From IMG/VR virus record IMGVR_UViG_3300012920_000183, positions 1 to 29,024 of that record: a stretch of DNA of 29,024 bases; one strand, given 5' to 3'. The notes beneath the pieces are model-generated. The model was given only the letters and a program-made list of their open reading frames with translations. It did no database searches and was not told the origin of the DNA. The translations under genes and the position numbers were made by a program. This stretch comes from a virus. Positions 6,277-13,382 of this stretch are shown one piece after another (the stretch's first letter is position 1; each line of letters starts with the position of its first letter).

Positions 6277-7844
6277 CAGAAAGCGAATTTTTACGACACG
6301 ATCCATGTCCAGACTGTGGTTCATCCGATGCATTAGCAGTATATTCGGATGGACATACCTTCTGTTTCAGTTGTCAAACAAGGAAGGCTGGAGATGGGCA
6401 ACAACACACTCATCACATGCAAAAAAATGTCACTTTTAAAGGATCAGCCCAAAGGCTGCAAAAACGAAACATCAGTGAAAGAACCTGCGAAAAATATAAA
6501 ATCTATCGAGATGAGACACACTTACGCTTCCCTTATTTCGATGGTTCTGGATGCCTTCAAGGATTCAAAACAAAAGATAAATTAAAAAACTTTAAATATG
6601 AAGGAATTTCCACTGACACCTTATTTGGTCAGCATTTATTCCCTAATAGTGGTAAACGTATTGTTATTACTGAAGGTGAACTAGACGCTGCAAGCTGCTA
6701 CGAGGCTATGGAAAATTGGCCGATGGTATCGTTACCCCATGGTGCAGCTTCAGCCAAAAAGGACATCCAAAAACAAATACCTTTTTTACAAGGTTATAAA
6801 GAAATCATCTTATTCTTTGATAAAGATGAAGCGGGACAAAGAGCTACGGAGCAAGTGGCTGCTGTTTTACCGCAAGGGACAGTTAAAATTGCTCATTTGT
6901 CGGATGATTATAAGGATGCCAGTGATGCTCTACAGGCTAATGATGCGGACGCTATACGCCGTGCTATATGGGATGCAAAACCTTATGAACCTGACGGTAT
7001 CGTTAGTGCGAAATCCTTATTAGAAGCAGTTACTACTCCCAGCCCACCATGTAATCACGAATATCCCTTTCCTGGACTGCAATCTATGACACATGGGATA
7101 AGATACGGTGAGCTAACAACTATTACCGCTGGAACGGGTCAGGGTAAATCTACTTTTTGTCGTCAACTAGCTACTGAGTTATTAAACAAAGGAGAAAAAG
7201 TTGGCTACATAGCATTAGAAGAATCTAACAGGCGAACAGCTTTAGGACTTATGTCTGTAGCTGTGGGTAAAGCCCTGCACCTTGGCGAACATGAATACTC
7301 CACCTTAAAAAATGCCTACGATTCCACTATCGATGGTTGGAACCTTTATTTATACGACCATTTTGGTAGTTTATCTTCGGATATTATCTACAGTCGCATT
7401 GAATATATGGCTCTGGGCTTAGATATTAAAGTAGTTTTTCTCGATCATTTGTCCATATTATTATCTGGACTAGATGGAAATATGGATGAGAGAAGAACGA
7501 TAGATAAAACCATGACTGACTTAAGGAGTCTGGTTGAACGTACAGGAATTAAATTATTTTTAGTTTCTCACTTAAGAAGAGCTCAAGGAGATAAAGCTAT
7601 TGAAGATGGTCAAAAAGTTTCCATTGGAATGCTAAGAGGATCAGCTTCAATTAGTCAGTTATCTGACACTGTTATAGCTTTAGAGCGCGATCAGCAGAAC
7701 CCAGATGATGTCTCGACTTTAAGAGTTTTAAAGAACAGATACTCAGGAGAGACAGGTGTGGCTGCTGAACTCAAATATGATAAAACCACCTGTAAATTTA
7801 ATGAAACTAAGGACACAATTTTCAGTCCCAGCACAGACTTCTGA
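6273..7844 (+). CDS. Primase-helicase, T7 gp4-like
   Basis: This 523-residue bifunctional replication protein is assigned ATG 6273, in an ATGA overlap with endonuclease I. That start gives an N-terminus (MTESEFLRHDPCPDCGSSDA) collinear with T7 gp4A. Four zinc ligands are visible (Cys12, Cys15, Cys31, Cys34). A TOPRIM segment with TEGELDA lies near residue 133. The helicase part has Walker A TAGTGQGKST at about 285-294, Walker B VVFLDHLSIL, then LVSHLRR and LRGSASISQLSDTVIALERD. The C-terminus ends STDF, like the T7 acidic tail that binds the polymerase. The zinc domain indicates full-length primase activity. Confidence 0.96.
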   Translation: MTESEFLRHDPCPDCGSSDALAVYSDGHTFCFSCQTRKAGDGQQHTHHMQKNVTFKGSAQRLQKRNISERTCEKYKIYRDETHLRFPYFDGSGCLQGFKTKDKLKNFKYEGISTDTLFGQHLFPNSGKRIVITEGELDAASCYEAMENWPMVSLPHGAASAKKDIQKQIPFLQGYKEIILFFDKDEAGQRATEQVAAVLPQGTVKIAHLSDDYKDASDALQANDADAIRRAIWDAKPYEPDGIVSAKSLLEAVTTPSPPCNHEYPFPGLQSMTHGIRYGELTTITAGTGQGKSTFCRQLATELLNKGEKVGYIALEESNRRTALGLMSVAVGKALHLGEHEYSTLKNAYDSTIDGWNLYLYDHFGSLSSDIIYSRIEYMALGLDIKVVFLDHLSILLSGLDGNMDERRTIDKTMTDLRSLVERTGIKLFLVSHLRRAQGDKAIEDGQKVSIGMLRGSASISQLSDTVIALERDQQNPDDVSTLRVLKNRYSGETGVAAELKYDKTTCKFNETKDTIFSPSTDF

Positions 7845-7944
7845 GGCTGAATTAAAAAAACCAAACCCACCCAGTAAACAAGCTAAAAAGAAAGCCAAGT
7901 TTAGGGATAAAACCTATGTTGGAAAGCCAAATGCTGGTGTTTGA
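7801..7944 (+). CDS. Small basic protein between gp4 and gp5 genes, 47 aa
   Basis: The frame opens with ATG 7801 inside the last codons of the primase-helicase and runs to TGA 7942-7944, slightly into the DNA polymerase exonuclease gene. The product begins MKLRTQFSVPAQTSEAELKK and continues with a very Lys-rich stretch (KQAKKKAKFRDK), suggesting nucleic-acid contact. T7 also carries small genes (4.3-4.7) in this gap. The overlap on both sides lowers certainty, but without it about 85 bases of coding-like sequence would be unexplained. Confidence 0.55.
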   Translation: MKLRTQFSVPAQTSEAELKKPNPPSKQAKKKAKFRDKTYVGKPNAGV

Positions 7945-8449
7945 TTGCGAGACTAACGGATTATTACATGACGTTTCTGAAATACACTGCATTGCCATTT
8001 ACGACTCCCAAAAAGAAAAAACCTTCGCATTTAATCATAACGGTGGTGACTGCTACCCGATCACAGAAGCTTTGCATTGGTTATCCAGTGCTGATGTCAT
8101 TGTTGGTCACAATATTATTGGCTACGATTTACCTGTTCTTCGGAAAATTTATCCTTGGTTTAAGTATAACGGCGATGTTATTGATACTCTTGTTTTATCT
8201 CGCAATTATCACCCAAATATGATGGAGATAGACAAGAAAAGAAATATAGCAAGAATGCCTTTACAACTATATGGAAGACATTCCTTAGAAGCTTATGGAT
8301 ATAGATTAGGTGAATATAAAGGTGAATTTGGTAAGACAAGTGACTGGCAAAAATGGTCACAAGAAATGCAAGATTATTGCGTACAAGACGTACAAGTAAC
8401 AACTAAATTATGCGAACACTTCCGCCCTTACCTGACTGGTGTTCGTTAG
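7931..8449 (+). CDS. DNA polymerase, 3'-5' exonuclease part (split T7 gp5)
   Basis: This 172-residue protein equals the proofreading domain of T7 gp5. Exo I is LVFDCETNG (Asp5 and Glu7 of this start), Exo II is GHNIIGYDLPVL, and DTLVLSRN is conserved. Exo III is DYCVQDVQVTTKL with the catalytic Asp. ATG 7931 was chosen because the resulting N-terminus matches the T7 gp5 start (M-I/L-V-x-D-x-E); ATG 7916 would add five residues. The frame ends at TAG just after EHFRPYLTGVR, where T7 gp5 continues into the polymerase domain. The rest lies in the -1 frame from 8410. Confidence 0.9.
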   Translation: MLVFDCETNGLLHDVSEIHCIAIYDSQKEKTFAFNHNGGDCYPITEALHWLSSADVIVGHNIIGYDLPVLRKIYPWFKYNGDVIDTLVLSRNYHPNMMEIDKKRNIARMPLQLYGRHSLEAYGYRLGEYKGEFGKTSDWQKWSQEMQDYCVQDVQVTTKLCEHFRPYLTGVR

Positions 8450-9678
8450 AGCATCAGGTCGCACAAATACTTACAGAGCAAGAAATACATGGATGGTACT
8501 TTGATGAACAAAAAGGTCAGCAACTTGAATCACATCTCAGAAGAGAGATGGAAAACACTGTTGCAGTACTTCAAGGACAATTCCCTTTCGTTGGAGGAAA
8601 GATGTTCACTCCTAAACGAAATAACAAGTCCACAGGCTACATCGAAGGAGCCGAATCACAAAGATTAATTGAATTTAACCCTACATCAAGAGATCACATA
8701 GCATGGATTCTGAAGAATCGTCTGAATATTACGTTGACCCAGACTACAACGACTGGGAAACCAATTATAGACGAGATTACCTTGAAGGAGATAGACAATC
8801 CCTTCTGCAAATTATGTGCGAAAGCTTTGGATCTGAAAAAGAAGCTAGGAATGATATCGCAAGGCGTGAACGCTTGGCTCAAGCTATCTACGACCTCTAG
8901 TCGAATACATCATCACTGTTCGGTATCTACAAACACATTTAGATGTGCACATCGTAAGCCGAACCTAGCTCAAGTTCCAGCTGAAGCACAATTTAGAGAA
9001 CTATTTACCGCATCCCCTGGTATGACTATGGTTGGAGCGGATTTAAGCGGAATAGAACTAAGAATGCTTGCTCATTACTTAGGACGATATGACGGAGGTC
9101 GATATGCCGACATATTATTAAACGATGATATTCATCAAGTTAACGCTGACAAAATAGGGATCACCCGCCGACAAGTAAAGACTGTAACGTATGCCTTTCT
9201 TTACGGGGCGGGAAACCTCAAATTAGGACTGAGTTATGATAACTCTTTAAAACCTAAAGAAGCCAGTCAAAAAGGATCCGAGATTAGAAAGGCTTACGTA
9301 TCTGCAATCGATGGACTCGCCGACTTATTGGCAGCGGTTGCAAATAAGGCTGCTAATGGTTACCTCATGGCATGTGACGGACGAAAAGTGTTGGTCGATT
9401 CACCACACAAAGGATTAAATTATCTCCTTCAATGTGGTGCTGGAATCGTAGCCAAACGATGGATGGTTATAGCTAATGATGCACTAAATTTTTATGCTCA
9501 CACTCATCAATTAGCGTTCGTACATGACGAACTTCAATACGAAACTACACCAGAAAATGCCGACAAATTAATGGCATGTTTGGAAGAATCAGCAGTAAAA
9601 GCTGGAGAATATTACAAATTGCGTTGTCCAATTGCAGCTGAATCAAAAGTTGGGCTGACATGGGCTGACGTTCATTAA
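8410..9678 (+). CDS. DNA polymerase, polymerase part (split T7 gp5, family A)
   Basis: This 422-residue protein carries the family A polymerase domain. Motif A is VGADLSGIELRMLAHYLGR, motif B is RRQVKTVTYAFLYGAG and motif C is AFVHDELQYET. FNPTSRDHIAWIL also matches T7 closely. The exonuclease part lies upstream in a different frame, overlapping by 40 bases. A TAA at 8404-8406 just before ATG 8410 rules out an earlier start in this frame. No Shine-Dalgarno or obvious slippery heptamer is visible. The segment before FNPTSRDHI is only about 20 residues beyond the FTPKR block, against roughly 70 in T7, so the thioredoxin-binding loop is largely missing. Confidence 0.93.
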   Translation: MRTLPPLPDWCSLEHQVAQILTEQEIHGWYFDEQKGQQLESHLRREMENTVAVLQGQFPFVGGKMFTPKRNNKSTGYIEGAESQRLIEFNPTSRDHIAWILKNRLNITLTQTTTTGKPIIDEITLKEIDNPFCKLCAKALDLKKKLGMISQGVNAWLKLSTTSSRIHHHCSVSTNTFRCAHRKPNLAQVPAEAQFRELFTASPGMTMVGADLSGIELRMLAHYLGRYDGGRYADILLNDDIHQVNADKIGITRRQVKTVTYAFLYGAGNLKLGLSYDNSLKPKEASQKGSEIRKAYVSAIDGLADLLAAVANKAANGYLMACDGRKVLVDSPHKGLNYLLQCGAGIVAKRWMVIANDALNFYAHTHQLAFVHDELQYETTPENADKLMACLEESAVKAGEYYKLRCPIAAESKVGLTWADVH

Positions 9679-9682
9679 ATAT

Positions 9683-10447
9683 ATGAAATTATTGATTGAT
9701 TGCGACTACATAGTATATAAATGCTGTGCAGCCGCCGAAACAGAACTAGATTTTGGTGACGATGTAATAGTAGTTACTTCACAATTTAGTGAAGCTTACA
9801 AATGTGTAGAAAGAGATTTAGACAAAATTAAAAAGGAATTTCCTTTTCATGATGAAATAATTCTTTTCTTTACAAGCCCTAATAATTTTAGGAAAAAAAT
9901 TTTACCGGAATACAAGGGTCATCGAAATAGAAAAAAGCCCTGTGGATTTAAAAGAGTTATAAATGAACTCAAGAAAAACTACAGAGTAATAGTTAAACCT
10001 ACCCTTGAAGCTGACGATAGTCTAGGTATCTATGCAACTAAGTATGAAGGCAACATTATTGTTAGTCCTGACAAAGACATGCGACAAATTGCTGGAAAAC
10101 TATATGACTTTAATGAAACAGTGGATATCACACCTGAAGAGGGTGCAAAATGGCATTTAATACAAACGCTTGCCGGTGATAACACTGATGGCTACAGCGG
10201 TGTGCCAGGAATTGGTGTAAAACGTGCACAAAAAATCTTTGAAGAAAAAGGATATACATGGCAAGCCGTGGTTGAAACCTTCGAAGAAAAAGGCATGACT
10301 GAAGATGACGCGTTGACTAATGCAAGACTTGCAAGAATTTTAACTGTTGATGATTATGACTCAGAAAAAAAAGAACCAATCCTTTGGACCGCCTCCTCCA
10401 ATTACAGAATTAACACTGGAGCAAGACTTGAAGCTACGCCAGCTTGA
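9683..10447 (+). CDS. 5'-3' exonuclease, T7 gp6-like
   Basis: This is a 254-residue FEN-type nuclease (T7 gp6 is about 300 aa). Acidic metal ligands are seen in LLIDCDYIVYKC (Asp6, Asp8), LEADDSLGIYA, VSPDKDMRQI and TLAGDNTDGYSGVPGIGVK; the last opens the helix-3-turn-helix DNA-binding element (GVPGIGVKRAQKIF). It removes RNA primers, degrades host DNA to nucleotides and is needed for concatemer processing in T7. It sits four bases after DNA polymerase and overlaps the next small gene by about 90 bases. Confidence 0.93.
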   Translation: MKLLIDCDYIVYKCCAAAETELDFGDDVIVVTSQFSEAYKCVERDLDKIKKEFPFHDEIILFFTSPNNFRKKILPEYKGHRNRKKPCGFKRVINELKKNYRVIVKPTLEADDSLGIYATKYEGNIIVSPDKDMRQIAGKLYDFNETVDITPEEGAKWHLIQTLAGDNTDGYSGVPGIGVKRAQKIFEEKGYTWQAVVETFEEKGMTEDDALTNARLARILTVDDYDSEKKEPILWTASSNYRINTGARLEATPA

Positions 10448-10667
10448 GCTGTTAATCGAAAAACCTGAGACAAAAAAGGAAGATATTGCAATAGTCATGT
10501 TGGCATTGCAAGAACAAGCCTTTGTCTTATCAAACTGTATAAAAAACCTTATAAAAAAATGGCCGAAACCACCAACGACCACGGACCCTCGTACTACAAA
10601 CGAGGTTCCATTAATGTTTGGGATTTTATTAGAGACCAAAGACTCGGATTCCACCTTGGAAACGTAA
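10356..10667 (+). CDS. Hypothetical cyanophage protein, 103 aa, overlapping both neighbours
   Basis: The frame starts at ATG 10356 (MTQKKKNQSFGPPPPITELT), with ATG 10350 as an alternative. It overlaps the end of the exonuclease gene and the first half of the DUF3310 gene. The central part reads like a real helical protein: LTLEQDLKLRQLELLIEK and IVMLALQEQAFVLSNCIKNL. I recall similar short proteins with a Pro-rich start and LRQLE/LQ-Q-FVL-N pattern in other cyanophages. The C-terminal 35 residues lie wholly within the next gene and look less protein-like. Without this gene, 10448-10558 would be a gap. Confidence 0.6.
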   Translation: MTQKKKNQSFGPPPPITELTLEQDLKLRQLELLIEKPETKKEDIAIVMLALQEQAFVLSNCIKNLIKKWPKPPTTTDPRTTNEVPLMFGILLETKDSDSTLET

Positions 10668-10804
10668 TTAAATATACATGCAGAGCGGGTCATAAAGACA
10701 ACGACATACAAGATTTACAAAAAGCAATCCACTACCTACAAAATGAGATCGAATTTAGAACAAGCCAAAGAGTTCAGGAAGAAATATCAAATACAAAATT
10801 CTGA
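10559..10804 (+). CDS. DUF3310-type small protein
   Basis: This 81-residue protein has the DUF3310 signature. A short N-terminus is followed by YYKRGSINVWDFIRDQ, then FHLGNVIKYTCRAGHKDNDI and DLQKAIHYLQNEIE. In T7 the related domain occurs in gp1.7, a nucleotide kinase, and the family is widespread in phages next to nucleotide-metabolism genes, as here beside a MazG-like enzyme and RNR. A role in dNTP metabolism is inferred, not shown. Its last 20 residues overlap the following gene by 62 bases in another frame. Confidence 0.82.
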   Translation: MAETTNDHGPSYYKRGSINVWDFIRDQRLGFHLGNVIKYTCRAGHKDNDIQDLQKAIHYLQNEIEFRTSQRVQEEISNTKF

Positions 10805-11117
10805 TAATAAAGCAACGAGAGATTATCAAGTCAGTTTAATTACTGAAGAGTATATGGAATTTATTGAAGCTGAAATGATGCTGTTTAGAAATACCGATAA
10901 GTACAAAGAGGAAGCTCTTAAAGAGTTAGCTGATCTTGTTTATGTCTGTTATCAGTATGCAGCAAACATGGGTTGGGATTTAGACAGAGCATTAAAGCTG
11001 GTACATAAAAGTAATCTATCGAAACTAGATGAAGATGGAAGACCAATTAGAAGAGAAGACGGAAAGATATTAAAAGGACCAAATTACAAAAAACCCAACT
11101 TACATTCACTCATATAA
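10743..11117 (+). CDS. MazG-like nucleotide pyrophosphohydrolase
   Basis: This 124-residue all-alpha NTP pyrophosphohydrolase carries the metal-binding helices as LITEEYMEFIEAE (residues about 32-44) and EALKELADLVYVCY (about 58-71), matching the EExxE ... ExxD pattern of MazG-like and phosphoribosyl-ATP pyrophosphohydrolase-like enzymes. It may hydrolyse dNTPs or (p)ppGpp-like nucleotides; phage MazG proteins are thought to tune the host nucleotide pool. ATG 10743 is needed to keep the N-terminal helix and causes the overlap with the DUF3310 gene. RNR alpha begins at the base right after its stop. Confidence 0.85.
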   Translation: MRSNLEQAKEFRKKYQIQNSDNKATRDYQVSLITEEYMEFIEAEMMLFRNTDKYKEEALKELADLVYVCYQYAANMGWDLDRALKLVHKSNLSKLDEDGRPIRREDGKILKGPNYKKPNLHSLI

Positions 11118-12509
11118 ATGGCTAACAAAATTGCTAGGACTGGTCGAGTCCAGTCATGGATTGATAATCCAACATCTCGTCTACCCGTATCATGCACTGT
11201 CTTCGTAGTTGAAGACTCAATGGAGGGACCAAATGGAATCGAAAGCAGCTGGAAATTTGTATCACACGCTCTCAGATATGGAGCGGGTGTCGCAGTCCAC
11301 TTGTCAAAACTACGACCAGCGGGAACAAAAACTAATAAAGGAACTGACACGCTTGTTGCAAGCGGTCCGGTGTCCTTCGCAAAAATTTACTCAACATTAA
11401 ATGAAATTCTTAGGAGGGGTGGCACGTACAGGAATGGGGCGTGTGTTATTCATCTCGATATTACACATTCCGATATTCTTGATTTCGTGCAGTGTCCGAG
11501 ACAAGAACTCCCATGGGTTAAACGATGTGTTGACCTTACCGAAGAACAATGGGCTAATACAGAATCTGGAACAAAAGAAGAAATCTTACGAGGAATTGCA
11601 AAGGGAGATATTTGGCTCAACAAAATAAAACATGACGAAAATGGAAAACGAATCTACTCCAACGTCTGTCTTGAGGTTTACTTGCCCTCACGCGGAACGT
11701 GCCTCTTACAGCACCTTAACCTGTCTGCCTGTCGTATCGGCGACTTACGATCAGGTTTCCGTGAAGGCATGTCCTCGTTGTGTGAGTTACATGGTAGGAC
11801 AGGGGTTGGAGAATCTGGAGAATATCTTACGCCAGATATCGACAGGCAAGTCGGCTTCGGACTCTTAGGTCTAGCCAACTTCCTATCAAATAATAATATT
11901 ACTTATGCTGAGTTTGGTAAGGCTCTTGAAGCAACTAATAATGCTGAATCTTACGAAGATAAAGCGGGATTAGCTGCTCGTGAACTCTATCTTGGCATAC
12001 AAGAAGCAGCTAACATAGCACGAGAGAACAACATGCAAAGAGCATTTGCCATTGCACCTACAGCTAGTTGTTCTTATAGAAGTAGAGACCTTAATGGTTT
12101 TACTGCTACACCAGAAATTGCACCACCAATCAGTCGAGTAGTTGACAGAGATTCAGGTGAATTTGGTGTGACACAAGTAGACTATGGCAACGTTGAGATC
12201 GCATCTGAAGTTGGATGGGAGAATTATAAAAAAGTAGCAGATCAAATAATGATCATGCTAAATAGAACTGGTTTGCTTCATGGCTATAGCTTCAATTCTT
12301 GGAGTGACATGGTGATTTACGATGAGGCATTTATCGAAGAGTGGCTGAAAAGTCCACAGACTTCTCTCTATTATTCTCTGCAAGTAATGGGAGACACTCA
12401 AGATAAGTCTGATGCTTATGCAGCATTAGATCAGTCAGAAGTTGAAGATTACTTGGCAGAAATAATGAGCAAAAATCCTGATGAAATTGCTTGTGACTGT
12501 CAACAATGA
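11118..12509 (+). CDS. nrdA: Ribonucleotide reductase, catalytic (alpha) subunit
   Basis: This 463-residue enzyme reduces ribonucleotides to deoxyribonucleotides. The thiyl-radical site is SNVCLEV (Asn182, Cys184, Glu186). The redox pair is probably Cys26 (LPVSCTVF) and Cys195 (RGTCLL). The phosphate-binding motif is APTASCSY. SLYYS (Tyr418-Tyr419) matches the Tyr-Tyr dyad of class I radical transfer. A C-terminal CDC (Cys459, Cys461) can recycle the disulfide. It lacks an N-terminal ATP cone and is far shorter than E. coli NrdA (761 aa). Such phage enzymes were long called class II; the Tyr dyad and adjacent beta gene support class I. ATGA overlap with the next gene. Confidence 0.92.
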   Translation: MANKIARTGRVQSWIDNPTSRLPVSCTVFVVEDSMEGPNGIESSWKFVSHALRYGAGVAVHLSKLRPAGTKTNKGTDTLVASGPVSFAKIYSTLNEILRRGGTYRNGACVIHLDITHSDILDFVQCPRQELPWVKRCVDLTEEQWANTESGTKEEILRGIAKGDIWLNKIKHDENGKRIYSNVCLEVYLPSRGTCLLQHLNLSACRIGDLRSGFREGMSSLCELHGRTGVGESGEYLTPDIDRQVGFGLLGLANFLSNNNITYAEFGKALEATNNAESYEDKAGLAARELYLGIQEAANIARENNMQRAFAIAPTASCSYRSRDLNGFTATPEIAPPISRVVDRDSGEFGVTQVDYGNVEIASEVGWENYKKVADQIMIMLNRTGLLHGYSFNSWSDMVIYDEAFIEEWLKSPQTSLYYSLQVMGDTQDKSDAYAALDQSEVEDYLAEIMSKNPDEIACDCQQ

Positions 12510-13219
12510 ACCCCTACGAAAAATTATTAACTAGAAAAAGAAAATGGACACCTGTCCAAACCACCAAAGGAGTACTTAAATATGGTGCAGAAGAAACGGT
12601 GTACCGTGCTCTCGCTATACGCTCAATGGAATGTCCAGTTGGCGCGTTTATATCTGATTCACTCTCTGAGATTCCTCAGAAAAGTAGAGAACTTTTGGAA
12701 TCAAACGTAAAAGACGAAGACAACCATGACTTAGCACTTGGATATATCGCTAACGCAATAGGCGTAGATGATAAAGCTGAAGCCGAGGCATTACGCCTAC
12801 GTGACGCATGGATAGCTCATCCAGATCACACAATATTAAAAGCCCTAGTAATTGAAAGAGCAATATTCTTTGTGATATTGCCTTTCTTTAGGTTTAATGG
12901 TGATGCTGGTTTGCGTACTGTAAGTGCTGACATATCTAGAGACGAACAAATACATGTTGCTACTAATAGTCTTGTTTGTGCAGAGCTTGGTTTAAAACCT
13001 AGCCAGTCATTAGACAAGTTAAGGAAGGCAACTATTAACTGGATAATGCAACCTTTAAATGAGATACATGACGATAAATATTTGAGCAAAAAATTTTGGC
13101 TCGATGCTAGTGATCGTCTTATGTATGAAGGTAAAGCTCCAGAATTTAATTCTACAAAAGCTGGAAGAATGCCAGCGTTTTTTGAACATGCCAACACAAA
13201 CCTCCCTCAATATGCTTGA
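12506..13219 (+). CDS. nrdB: Ribonucleotide reductase, small (beta) subunit, atypical
   Basis: This is a 237-residue ferritin-like helical protein. Candidate metal ligands by eye are Glu42 (RSMECP), Glu71 and His74 (KDEDNHDL), Glu117 (VIERAIFF), Glu147 and His150 (SRDEQIHV): two ExxH pairs plus two carboxylates, as in R2. The residue four after His74, where E. coli R2 has the radical Tyr122, is Leu78, so a normal tyrosyl radical is not expected. The C-terminal tail ends with a Tyr one residue before the end, usable for radical transfer. It is shorter than typical R2 (320-375 aa). It is coupled by ATGA to the alpha subunit gene. Confidence 0.85.
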   Translation: MNPYEKLLTRKRKWTPVQTTKGVLKYGAEETVYRALAIRSMECPVGAFISDSLSEIPQKSRELLESNVKDEDNHDLALGYIANAIGVDDKAEAEALRLRDAWIAHPDHTILKALVIERAIFFVILPFFRFNGDAGLRTVSADISRDEQIHVATNSLVCAELGLKPSQSLDKLRKATINWIMQPLNEIHDDKYLSKKFWLDASDRLMYEGKAPEFNSTKAGRMPAFFEHANTNLPQYA

Positions 13220-13382
13220 ACCTTTAATAGGTCCAACTGTTGAATCCCTCCTTGCTGAAATGGAGGAAACATTTCCACCAATTAATCCCCACCCAAAAGA
13301 AGAACTAGCTCCCATCATGTTTAGAGCTGGACAACGCTCAGTAATCGAGTGGTACACGAATAGATTAAAGGAAAGTAGATAA
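13212..13382 (+). CDS. Hypothetical protein, 56 aa
   Basis: This small gene starts at ATG 13212 (MLEPLIGPTVESLLAEMEET), overlapping the RNR beta stop by 8 bases, and ends in a TAATG overlap with the next gene. A start at ATG 13188 would add eight residues. The product is helical and acidic N-terminally, ending FRAGQRSVIEWYTNRLKESR. There is no membrane segment. It resembles the small unnamed genes that cyanopodoviruses carry just before the structural block; function unknown. Confidence 0.62.
   Translation: MLEPLIGPTVESLLAEMEETFPPINPHPKEELAPIMFRAGQRSVIEWYTNRLKESR

Noticed and set aside
6224-6439. Reading frame overlapping the endonuclease and primase starts
   Set aside because: It lies in an alternative frame over two certain genes whose motifs are intact; the product is low in recognisable structure.
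8703-8900. 65-codon frame inside the polymerase gene
   Set aside because: Fully nested in another frame of the family A polymerase domain, with no ribosome-binding site or coupling.
10361-10711. 116-codon minus-strand frame opposite the 103-aa gene
   Set aside because: Ser/Phe/Val-rich mirror of two + strand genes; every other gene in the window is on the + strand.
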